In this document: piece after piece, positions 7,735 to 16,092 of the stretch
Layout: every line of letters begins with the position of its first letter
How positions within the stretch are numbered: position 1 is the stretch's first letter
Assembly (NCBI RefSeq): GCF_037120725.1
Contig: NZ_JBBAXC010000013.1
Location: forward strand, 1-64,000
Direction: 5' to 3'
Length of the DNA: 64,000 nucleotides
Source of the DNA: Bacillus spongiae
GTDB lineage: Bacteria > Bacillota > Bacilli > Bacillales > Bacillaceae_K
Translations under genes and position numbers: made by a program
Notes under the pieces: model-generated
Seen by the model: only the letters and a program-made list of their open reading frames with translations
Databases searched by the model: none
What the model was told of the DNA's origin: nothing

Positions 7735-8159
7735 TTATAGTTTCTCTATTGAGAAAACTAATTTATCAAAATTAGTATCAAAGCCAATATCATTGCAATG
7801 ATAAATTAATCGGTTGTCACTTTCGCTAATTAGCATACCTGATGTATGTAACTGGGATTGTCTTCCTGTCCCTTTATCCCATATATTATAAAAACTTAGC
7901 ACTCCATTGTCAGTAAAACACTTTATCATAACTTCTTTTGGAGCAGTATCTTCCCATAAAACCAATGAAGGACACATTTGTCCTTCTATTTCAATTCCCT
8001 CATCTGTTCTCAACCAAACCCCTTGTCTGTATGAAGTGTTATTTCAATGAAAGTAATTTTAATTTCTTGACAATTAGAAATGGGTTGAGCTTCCCACATT
8101 ATCACATCTTTTCTACCATTTTCAATAAAACCGTCGCTAAAAATTCGTTTATAATTCAT
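7735..8159 (-). pseudogene. Frameshifted hypothetical gene (immunity-size)
   Basis: The ATG at 8159 has a good GGAAGGAGAT site and opens MNYKRIFSDGFIENGRKDVI..., continuing to KITFIEITLHTDKGFG and a stop near 8013. The next frame carries on SYRQGVWLRTDEGIEIEGQM... for about 100 more residues to 7735, ending KLVFSIEKL. One frameshift near 8020-8040 (around CACTTCATACAGAC) restores a protein of about 140 residues. It is not in a homopolymer, so true decay is more likely here. Composition and size again suit an orphan immunity protein; family not recognised. Confidence 0.55.
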
Positions 8160-8300
8160 AATACTAATCTCCTTCCGCTCCAATGAGCATTCTACTTCTC
8201 TTTTAATTTTATATTATCTGAAGAAAAATCTCCTGATTCTAAAAATGATCTCTGTTTTTCCAATATCATTTCTTTGCTGTAGACCATGAAGGGTAGTTTC

Positions 8301-8510
8301 CAACGTACCCGTATCCTTAGAACACTTCAAATTCCTGCGATTGCGCAGTCTTCATCATATGTAAATGGCCACTACCTTACTACTACCTCATATCGTTCAT
8401 TTTATACAAAAGATATACCTGGTCAAAATGAAATATTTTAGCAACCATTTGTTTCTTCTATTATAAACTAGTTAATTTTCTAATTTATCTCCAATTCAAC
8501 TTTTCAACAA
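8301..8510. repeat. Dispersed repeat gamma, copy 2
   Basis: Diverged, colinear partner of 5941-6135 (shared GATTGCG, GTCTTCATCATATGTAAATGG, AATGAAATATTTTAGCAACC, TTATAAACTAGTTAATTT). The minus-strand frame reads SGHLHMMKTAQSQEFEVF where copy 1 reads SVHLHTMKTTQSEELDSVG, so both may descend from one coding sequence. Confidence 0.6.
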
Positions 8511-8600
8511 TCTGGTCCTTTAACGGAAAAACTTATTATCTCTTAACAGTTCTTAAGCGAGTTTTCAATTCAGATCTTCTTTTTTTTCCCTATAAAAAAT

Positions 8601-8625
8601 CCCCTTAGACGCCCATGTCTAGGGG
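8601..8625 (-). terminator. Terminator of the MFS gene (repeat beta, copy 2)
   Basis: CCCCTTAGAC pairs with GTCTAGGGG; A and T runs flank the stem, so it can work in both directions. It lies 98 bases downstream of the MFS gene stop. The stem and the following ACTTTATTTCAAATCAA repeat the block at 4554-4640. Confidence 0.75.
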
Positions 8626-8722
8626 AAAAACAATGCAACTTTATTTCAAATCAAAAACATCGTCAAAACTCACAAATCATCTTTCTTTTAGATTTTTACG
8701 TGCAATCTATTTTAATTTAAAT

Positions 8723-10090
8723 TCAAGACGCTTGCTGCTGCTCCAAAGCTACTCTCGAATTTTTCTGGTAACTGATAAATAGAACTACAGAGACTAGCAA
8801 TATACCAATGATTCCTATGAAAATATTGCGGTAAATCAACTCGTTTGAAAGACTTGATTGCCAAACAATTAACATGCCAGATAATGCTACTCCTAAAGCA
8901 CCACCAAAGAATTGGACTAGTTGGTACATTCCCATTCCCGTTCCTATTTCATCACTTGGTAAAATTCGTGTTGCCTCATTTGCAATACTAGATGTTAAGG
9001 CAGAAAAACCTGTGCTCATAAATAGGTAGGCAAACATAATCCAATAGGGTGAAAGACTAGAGAATAGAGCAAATAAACTAGTGGATAAAATTAATAAAGA
9101 TTGTCCAACTATAATAATTGGTTTATTCCCAAAGTGGTCGATCAATCTCCCAATGAATTGAGCTGCAACAGCAGAAAGCATCGCACCTGGAAATATCATA
9201 AGCCCGATTACTGCTGCCTCTTTGTTAAAAACATTAGCAAGCATTAATGGCATGATAAACAAGGTAGAAAAATGGGTAACAAATGCGATAAACCCGATTA
9301 ATAGTAATTTAACGTAAGGACGTTTCTTTAAAATACTAGGTTGTATAAACGGGATTGATAATTTATGAATATGCTTCCACAAAATCACTAAACTTACTAC
9401 ACTTACTACAAGATAATAAATGGCTAGTGTCGATAAAAACAATAAAAAACAAGTTACAAACAGCGCTGTAAGAATAGCACCGATGTAATCAAATTTCACC
9501 TTTTGTGAGGATTCTTTCGGCAATAGCTTATAGAAAACAGGGAGTAATAACACAACAAAGCTTGTGACAATAAATAAATAATTCCAGCCGAATGCTTGTG
9601 TAATTGCTCCACCAATAACAGGGCCAAGCCCAAAACCGAGTGACGCTGCAGAAGATATAAATGACATTGCTTTTCCACGTCTAGATGCAGGGATATATCT
9701 TCCAGCTAATACCATCGCTAACCCTGGTACTGCTCCCGCACCTGCAGCTTGTAGCAACCTTGCCAATAACAATTCTATAAAAGAATTAGCAATCCAACCT
9801 ATAATGGATGCAATCCCGAGTAACACTAGACCGATGAACAGCAGTCGAGATATTGGCATAAAATCAGATAATCGACTATACGTTAAAGTAGCGATGGCAA
9901 AAACAATTGAGTAACCAGACACAACCCAAGAAGCCGTGGATGATGCGAGTGATAAATCTTGGAGGACAGATGGCAATGCTACGTTAAACATGGTCGTGTT
10001 CATAACAACGAGCCAGACCGTTAAGCTCCACAATAAAACGATTCGATTCTCATGCGCTAAAGACCCTTCCTTCATAACAACTTTACTCAT
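8723..10090 (-). CDS. MFS drug exporter, DHA2 / TetA(L)-like
   Basis: A 455-residue integral membrane protein with 12-14 predicted helices. The first half matches the TetA(L)/Tet(K) branch of proton-coupled multidrug antiporters: WVVSGYSIVFAIATLTYSRLSD (motif A region), RLLQAAGAGAVPGLAMVLAGR, and the helix-5 antiporter motif GFGLGPVIGGAI. Acidic residues within helices would couple efflux to protons. Substrate is unknown; close relatives export tetracycline, and K+ or Na+ in exchange for protons. The ATG at 10090 has AAGGAG at long spacing (about 13). It is monocistronic with a stem-loop terminator at 8601-8625 and a 350-base upstream region in which I see no specific operator. Confidence 0.85.
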   Translation of the reverse strand: MSKVVMKEGSLAHENRIVLLWSLTVWLVVMNTTMFNVALPSVLQDLSLASSTASWVVSGYSIVFAIATLTYSRLSDFMPISRLLFIGLVLLGIASIIGWIANSFIELLLARLLQAAGAGAVPGLAMVLAGRYIPASRRGKAMSFISSAASLGFGLGPVIGGAITQAFGWNYLFIVTSFVVLLLPVFYKLLPKESSQKVKFDYIGAILTALFVTCFLLFLSTLAIYYLVVSVVSLVILWKHIHKLSIPFIQPSILKKRPYVKLLLIGFIAFVTHFSTLFIMPLMLANVFNKEAAVIGLMIFPGAMLSAVAAQFIGRLIDHFGNKPIIIVGQSLLILSTSLFALFSSLSPYWIMFAYLFMSTGFSALTSSIANEATRILPSDEIGTGMGMYQLVQFFGGALGVALSGMLIVWQSSLSNELIYRNIFIGIIGILLVSVVLFISYQKNSRVALEQQQAS

Positions 10091-10437
10091 ATATGTCGAT
10101 CAAACTCCTTATTATTTCGATTCACTAAATAATTACTCTATGTACTATACTCCCCTTTTTTGATTTCGTCAAAAGAAAAAATCTTTACAAAACTAATGAA
10201 TCTTTAGAAAGCAACCGTGATTATTTTAATGGTATTAGTCTTTGTCCTTTTTGACATATCAAGGTTTGTCTTTTCGATACTTCGTTTATATCCTATTTTC
10301 TCACATTCTCTTTATGAAAGGCTGTTCCCTTTACATTTCCCACTCAACAAGGATATTCCTCCCATTTCCATAATATAATGACTAGAAAAATCCGGTATTC
10401 GGGTCAAAGAGTTTATTTTTGTATGAGGATTAAAATC
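10091..10437. other. Intergenic stretch upstream of the MFS gene
   Basis: It must hold the minus-strand promoter of the MFS gene and the start region of the plus-strand pseudogene. I found no clear inverted repeat or structured leader. Confidence 0.4.
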
Positions 10438-10642
10438 ATGAGTAAACATTTTTAATCTTTCTCCATATTATTTTTGGGTGTATGCATTCTGATAGGTAGT
10501 TGGTTCATTTCACAATAAAGTAATGAAGATGATAGATATGAGATTGCTAGCTCCAAACGAAAGTCATATCCTATTAATTGATAAGAATACCGGTAAGTAT
10601 TGGCGAAAATTCAGTGAAACAAATGAGGGCCCTACGGATTGA
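10438..10642 (+). pseudogene. Decayed small secreted-protein gene
   Basis: From the ATG at 10438 (GAGGA site upstream) the frame reads MSKHF, stop, SFSILFLGVCILIGSWFISQ, stop, SNEDDRYEI. After one frameshift it continues LAPNESHILLIDKNTGKYW, RKFSETNEGPTD and a stop where Trp is expected. The N-terminal hydrophobic segment and the DKNTGKYWRKF...NEGPTDW tail are typical of small membrane-anchored Bacillaceae proteins of unknown function. Three stops and a frameshift show that it is dead. A terminator-like hairpin follows at 10689. Confidence 0.65.
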
Positions 10643-10688
10643 AAACAAGAGCCATCACCTCTATCAACAATAGAAAATTAACCAAAGT

Positions 10689-10712
10689 AAAAACCTCATA
10701 ATTGTGGTTTTT
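10689..10712 (+). terminator. Small terminator hairpin
   Basis: AAAAACC/GGTTTTT arms with a ten-base loop follow the pseudogene at 10438-10642; T-rich on the plus strand. Confidence 0.5.
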
Positions 10713-10786
10713 ATCATGTCAATTGGATTTATAGTATAAACGATGAGTGAATACATGACGATGGTCTCGTTTTAAGCATGAAAAAA

Positions 10787-10812
10787 GCTAGTTGCACATT
10801 TGTACAACTAGC
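10787..10812 (-). terminator. Terminator of ypuA
   Basis: GCTAGTTG (10787-10794) pairs with CAACTAGC (10805-10812); on the minus strand TTTTTT follows. It begins seven bases past the stop of the DUF1002 gene. Confidence 0.9.
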
Positions 10813-10818
10813 CACATG

Positions 10819-11721
10819 TTACTTAAATAAACCTTTGAAAAAGTCAATGATGCTTTGGAAGAAGTTTTTCACCTTTTGCCAAAACCCTTCATTTTCGATT
10901 ATTTCATCTATTTTTGTACTTATCGTATCTTGTAAATCTTCAAGTTGTTGTCTCACATTATCAAAATTAATGTTTAATGAGCGGATTTTCTCAAATAAAT
11001 CGATTAAAAGTTGGCGATCTTCTTCACTTAATTCAATCTTTAATTGTTTCAGTTTGTCTTCGACAATTTGTTGAACTTCTTCTCTCGTTACAGGGTTTTG
11101 TTCTGAAATCTCTTTTTTTATTTCAGTTAGTAGTTCGCTCACCTTTTCAGGATCAATATCAGCATTTTCCGCAATTTCTGAAGCGATTGTTAACTCTTCA
11201 TTGGCGACTTCCATTCTTTCTTTATCAAGTTCTTCACCACTAACATCATAGGCTTTGTAAATTCCCGTGAGTGCAGAATGCCCGGTAACAGGTAGTGGTG
11301 ATGCAACTTCAACAGTTGCCCCTTCTACTCCAGCGGTAATCAATGCATTTGAATACATGGATTCCGTTACTTCCGTAATATTTTCGGGGGTCACTAGCTT
11401 TACTATCAAACCTTTACTCTCTTCTTGACGGGTGATTTTAGCGGAGGAATACATTATGGCATTTCGATCTTCACCTTGAATGTACTTTACTAGATCTGCT
11501 CCTGTTACAGTCACCTCTTCAACTTGCTCTTCTTCTGATACGTCTAAATGATTTTTAACTTCTTGCTTTTGATCATCTGTTAAAGAACCTCCGTAAACAA
11601 CGATTGGCAATCCAAACTTTTCATTAATGCTTTTCACATTATTTTTTGCCAGTACTTGCCCGAAGGATGAAGTAAACAACACCAATAGAGCGATTATGAC
11701 GAAAGATATACGCTTAGCCAT
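10819..11721 (-). CDS. ypuA: DUF1002 family protein (YpuA)
   Basis: A 300-residue secreted protein of the YpuA/DUF1002 family, found throughout Bacillaceae; function not established. Residues 1-25 form a signal peptide (ISFVIIALLVLFTSSFGQVLA). The conserved core follows: KFGLPIVVYGGSLTDDQKQEV, GADLVKYI, SSAKITRQEESKGLIVKLVTPENIT, and the segment NALITAGVEGATVEVASPLPVTGHSALTGIY. The C-terminal 120 residues are highly charged and probably coiled coil, ending in an amphipathic tail rich in Phe and Lys (FWQKVKNFFQSIIDFFKGLFK). The ATG has a GAGAAGGAGAAGG ribosome site. Monocistronic with a strong terminator. Confidence 0.9.
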   Translation of the reverse strand: MAKRISFVIIALLVLFTSSFGQVLAKNNVKSINEKFGLPIVVYGGSLTDDQKQEVKNHLDVSEEEQVEEVTVTGADLVKYIQGEDRNAIMYSSAKITRQEESKGLIVKLVTPENITEVTESMYSNALITAGVEGATVEVASPLPVTGHSALTGIYKAYDVSGEELDKERMEVANEELTIASEIAENADIDPEKVSELLTEIKKEISEQNPVTREEVQQIVEDKLKQLKIELSEEDRQLLIDLFEKIRSLNINFDNVRQQLEDLQDTISTKIDEIIENEGFWQKVKNFFQSIIDFFKGLFK

Positions 11722-11996
11722 ACTACCTTCTCCTTCTCAAATTACTTTATACTATATTAAATTGAAATAAAGAATAAAATCATCGGTCTAGAGTCTTATC
11801 TTTCTCCTATCGTTCAAATATCATTCAAAGTATAATAAATTAAAAGAATATTTGTAATAATCAATTTATTTCTGATTATTTTCCGGGCAAGCGCACTATC
11901 CTACATTTTTGAACACAAAATGACATCTGTTGCAAGGTTTCTCCTAGTTTGTGTCAACTATTGTATATTACAACAGAATGCTAGAATGTAGATAAA

Positions 11997-12614
11997 TTAT
12001 GAAGCGAATGTTTCAAGCAGGAACGATGTAATAAAAGATTCGATAAACGCAGAAATAAGGATTAAAGGAAAGATGACGATCACAAATGTCTTCACACTCA
12101 TGACGATTGATTCCTTAAACGAAACAGCTTTTTCATTATCTAACCATATTTTCCAGATGTTTAAGCTTAGGAATGATCCTAAAGAAGCAGCTAACACGAC
12201 CGCTATTAATTCTGTAATCCCATGAGGCAATAGTCCTAAAAAAATCATAGGAACAATTGAATTACCACTCTCCTGAATAAAATTCATCACAATTCCGATC
12301 ACCAAACCGTTTGTGACAATCATAAAATGTGGTAAAAATACAAGCGGGATTAACCCGATTAACATGATAATAAGACTAGCTCGTATATTATTAATAAATA
12401 TTTCCCACATAATCATCATATTTGAATCATGAGAAGCAATGTCTGCAAATTTATTTTGTAATTGCTCAAAAAAAGCGTTTACATCAAATGGAAACTGACC
12501 AATTAAAAAAAAGGATCCAAATGATGAAATGAATAATAAAGAAAACCCAATAATAAAATGCCATTGATAAAATGAACGGAATTTCTCCCATTCTTGTATA
12601 TAAGTCCGTTTCAC
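11997..12614 (-). CDS. SpoIIM-family membrane protein
   Basis: A 205-residue protein with about five membrane helices. The core INNIRASLIIMLIGLIPLVF followed by PHFMIVTNGLVIGIV and LLPHGITELIAVVLAASLG carries the PHG-E motif typical of the SpoIIM (DUF95) family. SpoIIM itself works with SpoIID and SpoIIP in engulfment during sporulation; this protein is one of the family's additional members in Bacillaceae, so a sporulation role is only possible. The GTG start at 12614 follows GGAAGGTGG. It is monocistronic. No terminator was recognised downstream. Confidence 0.75.
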   Translation of the reverse strand: MKRTYIQEWEKFRSFYQWHFIIGFSLLFISSFGSFFLIGQFPFDVNAFFEQLQNKFADIASHDSNMMIMWEIFINNIRASLIIMLIGLIPLVFLPHFMIVTNGLVIGIVMNFIQESGNSIVPMIFLGLLPHGITELIAVVLAASLGSFLSLNIWKIWLDNEKAVSFKESIVMSVKTFVIVIFPLILISAFIESFITSFLLETFAS

Positions 12615-13231
12615 TAAACGACCACCTTCCTCAAAAAATCAACTATCAATCATTATACTCAATATTCTCGCTATTGTCGTTAGACTAACTAGAATACTTG
12701 TAGAATATCAAAACTTTCTATAAAACAAAGGTAAGACTATGAAGGAAAGTGCTCAGCAAGAGCAGACTCATATAGAATGAGCCTTCACAATATGGAGTTC
12801 AAACCATTATTCACTCCTACCGACCACTTTTCTCATATGCCAAACATCACTCTTTATGTTAAGGCAATAAGCTTCTCCGCATCCCTAAAATGCACTACCC
12901 ATTTGCTATAAACCTTAATTTAACTCTAACTCCTTTAATCTTTATCAAGAACGGAATACGAATGAGGTTGTAAAGCCTAATTCCCGCTACAACCATCAAA
13001 AAATTGGTCGTCAAAAATCTGGCCTGCATTGCTAAAGAGCAGTTATTATATGGACTGCCTTGGAGTGGTGATGTTATGCCGTCATTTTGTACATAAGATA
13101 TCGACTTTTACTTGGATACAAGAATTCAACTCCTTTAGACTTCTGAAGTGCCCTAAAGAAATTTCATTACCACCTTTTTTTGATAACAACTATATATTCG
13201 TATCAAGGGCTGATTTACCATGCCCTATTGT
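12615..13231. other. Intergenic stretch, about 600 bases
   Basis: No supported gene. A minus-strand frame near 12910-13010 (FLMVVAGIRLYNLIRIPFLI) is hydrophobic but has no start or ribosome site. A small hairpin GACTCAT/ATGAGCC at 12767-12783 lacks a T run. Confidence 0.35.
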
Positions 13232-14560
13232 TTATCTTTTGATTATTTTCATCTCCATATTTCGGTTTGGTCTTAGCGAAATATGTGGTTCTTGACCTAC
13301 ATCTCTGACCCATTGAAGATCAAACCTTGATACTATATTTCCGATGATAAGCATCGATTCAAGCATGAAAAGTTGATTGTTACTATACATATTTTTTGTT
13401 AAACCAAATGGGAAAAAGGAAAACTTAGGCAAACTGTCGGTAGAGTGATTTAAAAACCGCTGAGGATAAAAGGAAAGAGGGCTCTTGTAATAAGCATCTA
13501 ACTTATGTGTAATATAGGAAGAGAGAAGAATTCCTTCTCCTTTTTGAATCTGAATTGGACCAATTTCAACATCATTTATCGCTTTTCTATTAAATAAATA
13601 AAGGGGTGGATTAAGTCTAATAGACTCTTGAAATACTGCCTTTAAATACGTGAGATTTTCCACGGTCTTTATGGAAAGTCGACCATTTTCACTAAACTTA
13701 TCAATCTCGTCCAACACTTCTTGCTTCACAGCTGGATACTTACAGATGTTATACAAGGTCCATACAATAGCATTAGCCATCATTACATGACCCCTAAAGA
13801 ATTGAGTAATGACTTCCTCTCTTAATTGTTTATTTACAACATAATGATCCTCTTCATCCTTATATCCATTCATCAATTTCGCAAGAATATCGTGGTAAAC
13901 AATATCTGGATTTTGCCGTCGATACGTTATAATTGTATAGACGACCTTCTCAAATTTTGATACAGTCGCCTCAATATGGTGGTATTCACTCAACTTTCGA
14001 GAATGAGGAAGCCCGAATAGCGTCCGGATTCGCTTCGTTGCAAGCCCTAAAGTTGTATCCATTTCATTTCCTTTCGTTTTCTGAATCTCATAGGTTGATA
14101 GACTAAACATCTTATTAGAAATGATATCTAAAGTAAGATTCATCATGTCCTCTGTCAACACTCTCTCGGATGTCTGTTCCCAATTGGTGAGATGAACATC
14201 AATAATCCTCTTCATTTTAGGATCAAGTTGATTTACGTAATGTTCAATAAGCGATGAATTCGTCCAGTCCTCTATTTCACTATAAGGGTATTGTTCATTT
14301 GACAATAACCCTTCATCAGCAAATGGTTCTAGTTCCATGAAATTTTTCCCATTTTGAAAAGAATTGTTCTTCTTTACAAGAGCTTCATATATTAAGGTAG
14401 GATCCATTAAAATATAAAATGGATATTGAAAAAACCTTACTCTCGCCACATCCTTATAATTTAATCGGATATGGTCTAAGAAACCTAAAGGGTCTTCACT
14501 ATATTCCTTCCAATTCCCAGATATCATGCTTCCTGTCGGGCCATTCACTTTATACTTCAA
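13232..14560 (-). CDS. Cytochrome P450 homologue lacking the heme-ligand cysteine
   Basis: 442 residues, a normal P450 length. The P450 fold is evident: N-terminal DPLGFLDHIRLNYKDVARVRFF, the K-helix ExxR (FQESIRLNPPLY), the PxRF-type turn (YPQRFLN) and the FPFG of the heme loop. The heme-binding signature FxxGxRxCxG is destroyed: the loop reads FFPFGLTKNMYSNNQLF, with Tyr where Cys is needed and Asn in place of the conserved Arg and Gly. The I-helix AGHETT is RGHVMMANA, so the acid-alcohol pair for oxygen activation is gone. The C-helix W/R residues that hold the heme propionates are also not visible. The frame is otherwise intact, with a TTG start behind AGGTGA. It is thus a probable non-heme pseudoenzyme, as known for the P450-like activators of some glycosyltransferases; no glycosyltransferase lies nearby. 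Confidence 0.85.
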   Translation of the reverse strand: MKYKVNGPTGSMISGNWKEYSEDPLGFLDHIRLNYKDVARVRFFQYPFYILMDPTLIYEALVKKNNSFQNGKNFMELEPFADEGLLSNEQYPYSEIEDWTNSSLIEHYVNQLDPKMKRIIDVHLTNWEQTSERVLTEDMMNLTLDIISNKMFSLSTYEIQKTKGNEMDTTLGLATKRIRTLFGLPHSRKLSEYHHIEATVSKFEKVVYTIITYRRQNPDIVYHDILAKLMNGYKDEEDHYVVNKQLREEVITQFFRGHVMMANAIVWTLYNICKYPAVKQEVLDEIDKFSENGRLSIKTVENLTYLKAVFQESIRLNPPLYLFNRKAINDVEIGPIQIQKGEGILLSSYITHKLDAYYKSPLSFYPQRFLNHSTDSLPKFSFFPFGLTKNMYSNNQLFMLESMLIIGNIVSRFDLQWVRDVGQEPHISLRPNRNMEMKIIKR

Positions 14561-15416
14561 TTCTTATCACCTCAAACCTATTCATTTGAAATAGTGTATT
14601 ACGAAAAAAAGCATAATATTAACAATTTATTGAATCAGTCCATTAGCACCGTTTTACCGAAAAAAACATGTGACCTTTTTCACTCATCTGTTCAAATAAA
14701 AACGTACATCTTTCCTCTCACATTGTATGTCTTTTTCAAATCATTTGTTGTAGCAAATCTTTAGAAACCCTTATTAGAAATTTTGTTACGAAATTCAGTT
14801 AATAATAAAAAAGAACCCCTTTGTCTATAGGCATTCTTCAACATTTCTAACCACTCTCTTAATTATGATTTTACGCCCAAATGTCATGGTCAAGCATCCT
14901 CTCATCTACATCCATCAATACATTTGAGTGTCGATTCTTTAGCTTTTAAAAGTATGCTGATTCTCTAGTATGGTAGATTCAGCTTATCCTAAACCTTTTT
15001 CACTTAGAATATTCTTATGATTACTGTAAAAAAACATGGCAGGAAAACAATAACTTTTTGTATAGGAGTCATACGGAGATAGGAAATGCGAATGTAGATT
15101 TGGTTGAATATAACGGTCTATTACAGTGTTCCAAATATAAATATGCCTTATAACGAGGATTTTCCAAAGCAGATATACCTTTTACTGTTAAAATATTCTT
15201 CATAAAATCATAAAATCCTTCTAAAAGCTAAAAAGGTATGTTACATGTGGAAACATTCTATCGAGTGAGCGTTATTGATTTTTATAAAAAGGCTCTCTTA
15301 AACCTTCGTGATAATTTTCTATTTTAATAATTAGAGCAGCCTACTCTCTTTGTTAAGCCCCAAAGAACTTCATAATATCCACCACCTATGAGAACACTAT
15401 TATTGAGGTGGTTTAT
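14561..15416. other. Long intergenic stretch, about 850 bases
   Basis: It holds the promoter regions of two divergent genes. A plus-strand frame open from about 14985 to 15151 (CKKTWQENNNFLYRSHTEIG, then NANVDLVEYNGLL) looks protein-like but has no start, so it may be a remnant. No structured RNA element was recognised. Confidence 0.35.
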
Positions 15417-15809
15417 ATGATATTAAAAACACTTTTGGCAATAAGCCTATTGTTCACTGTACCTGTTAACGCAAAAGAAGAACATGTTCCTCCATCACCG
15501 AAAATAATGAAGCTTTATACAAGTATTCCCGAACAGGATAATTGGGTAACAGTTCCTGCGGGGACAGAAGAAATAACCATTAATGTGGAAGCTTTGAACA
15601 CAGAAACAGTATTGTTTTGGTTAATCCCAACAGGGACTCAAACGTGGGAGGAAAGAAAACTTATCGGGTACGACATAAAGGATGACAATGACAACCATTT
15701 CTCTTTAACATGGAAAATTCCTAAACTATTACACGACCATTTAGAAGTGCAAGCATTAGGAGAGAATAAACTGGCTCGTTCCATCTTAAATATAACGTCA
15801 TCTCAGTAG
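15417..15809 (+). CDS. Small secreted protein, 130 residues
   Basis: I choose the ATG at 15417 because GAGGTGG lies just before it; a GTG three codons earlier overlaps the ribosome site. Residues 1-19 are a signal peptide (ILKTLLAISLLFTVPVNA, cleavage after NA). The mature part is about 110 residues, acidic, with a beta-sandwich look (WVTVPAGTEEITINVEALNT and HFSLTWKIPKLLHDHLEVQA), similar to bacterial Ig-like domains. No cysteine, no lipobox. Family not recognised. Monocistronic. Confidence 0.65.
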   Translation: MILKTLLAISLLFTVPVNAKEEHVPPSPKIMKLYTSIPEQDNWVTVPAGTEEITINVEALNTETVLFWLIPTGTQTWEERKLIGYDIKDDNDNHFSLTWKIPKLLHDHLEVQALGENKLARSILNITSSQ

Positions 15810-16092
15810 CTAAAAGAGTTATTTCGTTAGAAGCAAACTACTTTAGTTCCTTTACTTAAAATACAAATGATGTAAGCAAGAACACTATAAAATTTTATTT
15901 TGTACTTTCGTTGCTTCCTTCATTAACATACAGGAACCAAGCAAAGTAGTACCACATCTTTGCATCAATTTGAAGAAGAGCGCAGCCTAATCGGCTCCGC
16001 ACTTTCGTTAACGAATTTTAAAGGAGGTGCAGAGAGTAGTAAAAAGACTTAATTTTGTTGATATTTCAAGAAAATATTGCCTATACAAACTG

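Noticed and set aside
9496-9678. 60-codon minus-strand frame inside the MFS gene
   Set aside because: Lies fully inside the MFS coding sequence in another frame, without its own ribosome site; a shadow.
12910-13010. Hydrophobic minus-strand frame (FLMVVAGIRLYNLIRIPFLI) as a membrane peptide gene
   Set aside because: No start codon with a ribosome site and no terminator; could be chance in AT-rich DNA.
15972-16021. Hairpin-rich stretch AGCCTAATCGGCT and TTCGTTAACGAA as a structured RNA or dispersed repeat shared with 18410-18470
   Set aside because: The similarity to 18410-18470 is limited to a few short strings and there is no promoter-terminator frame around it.
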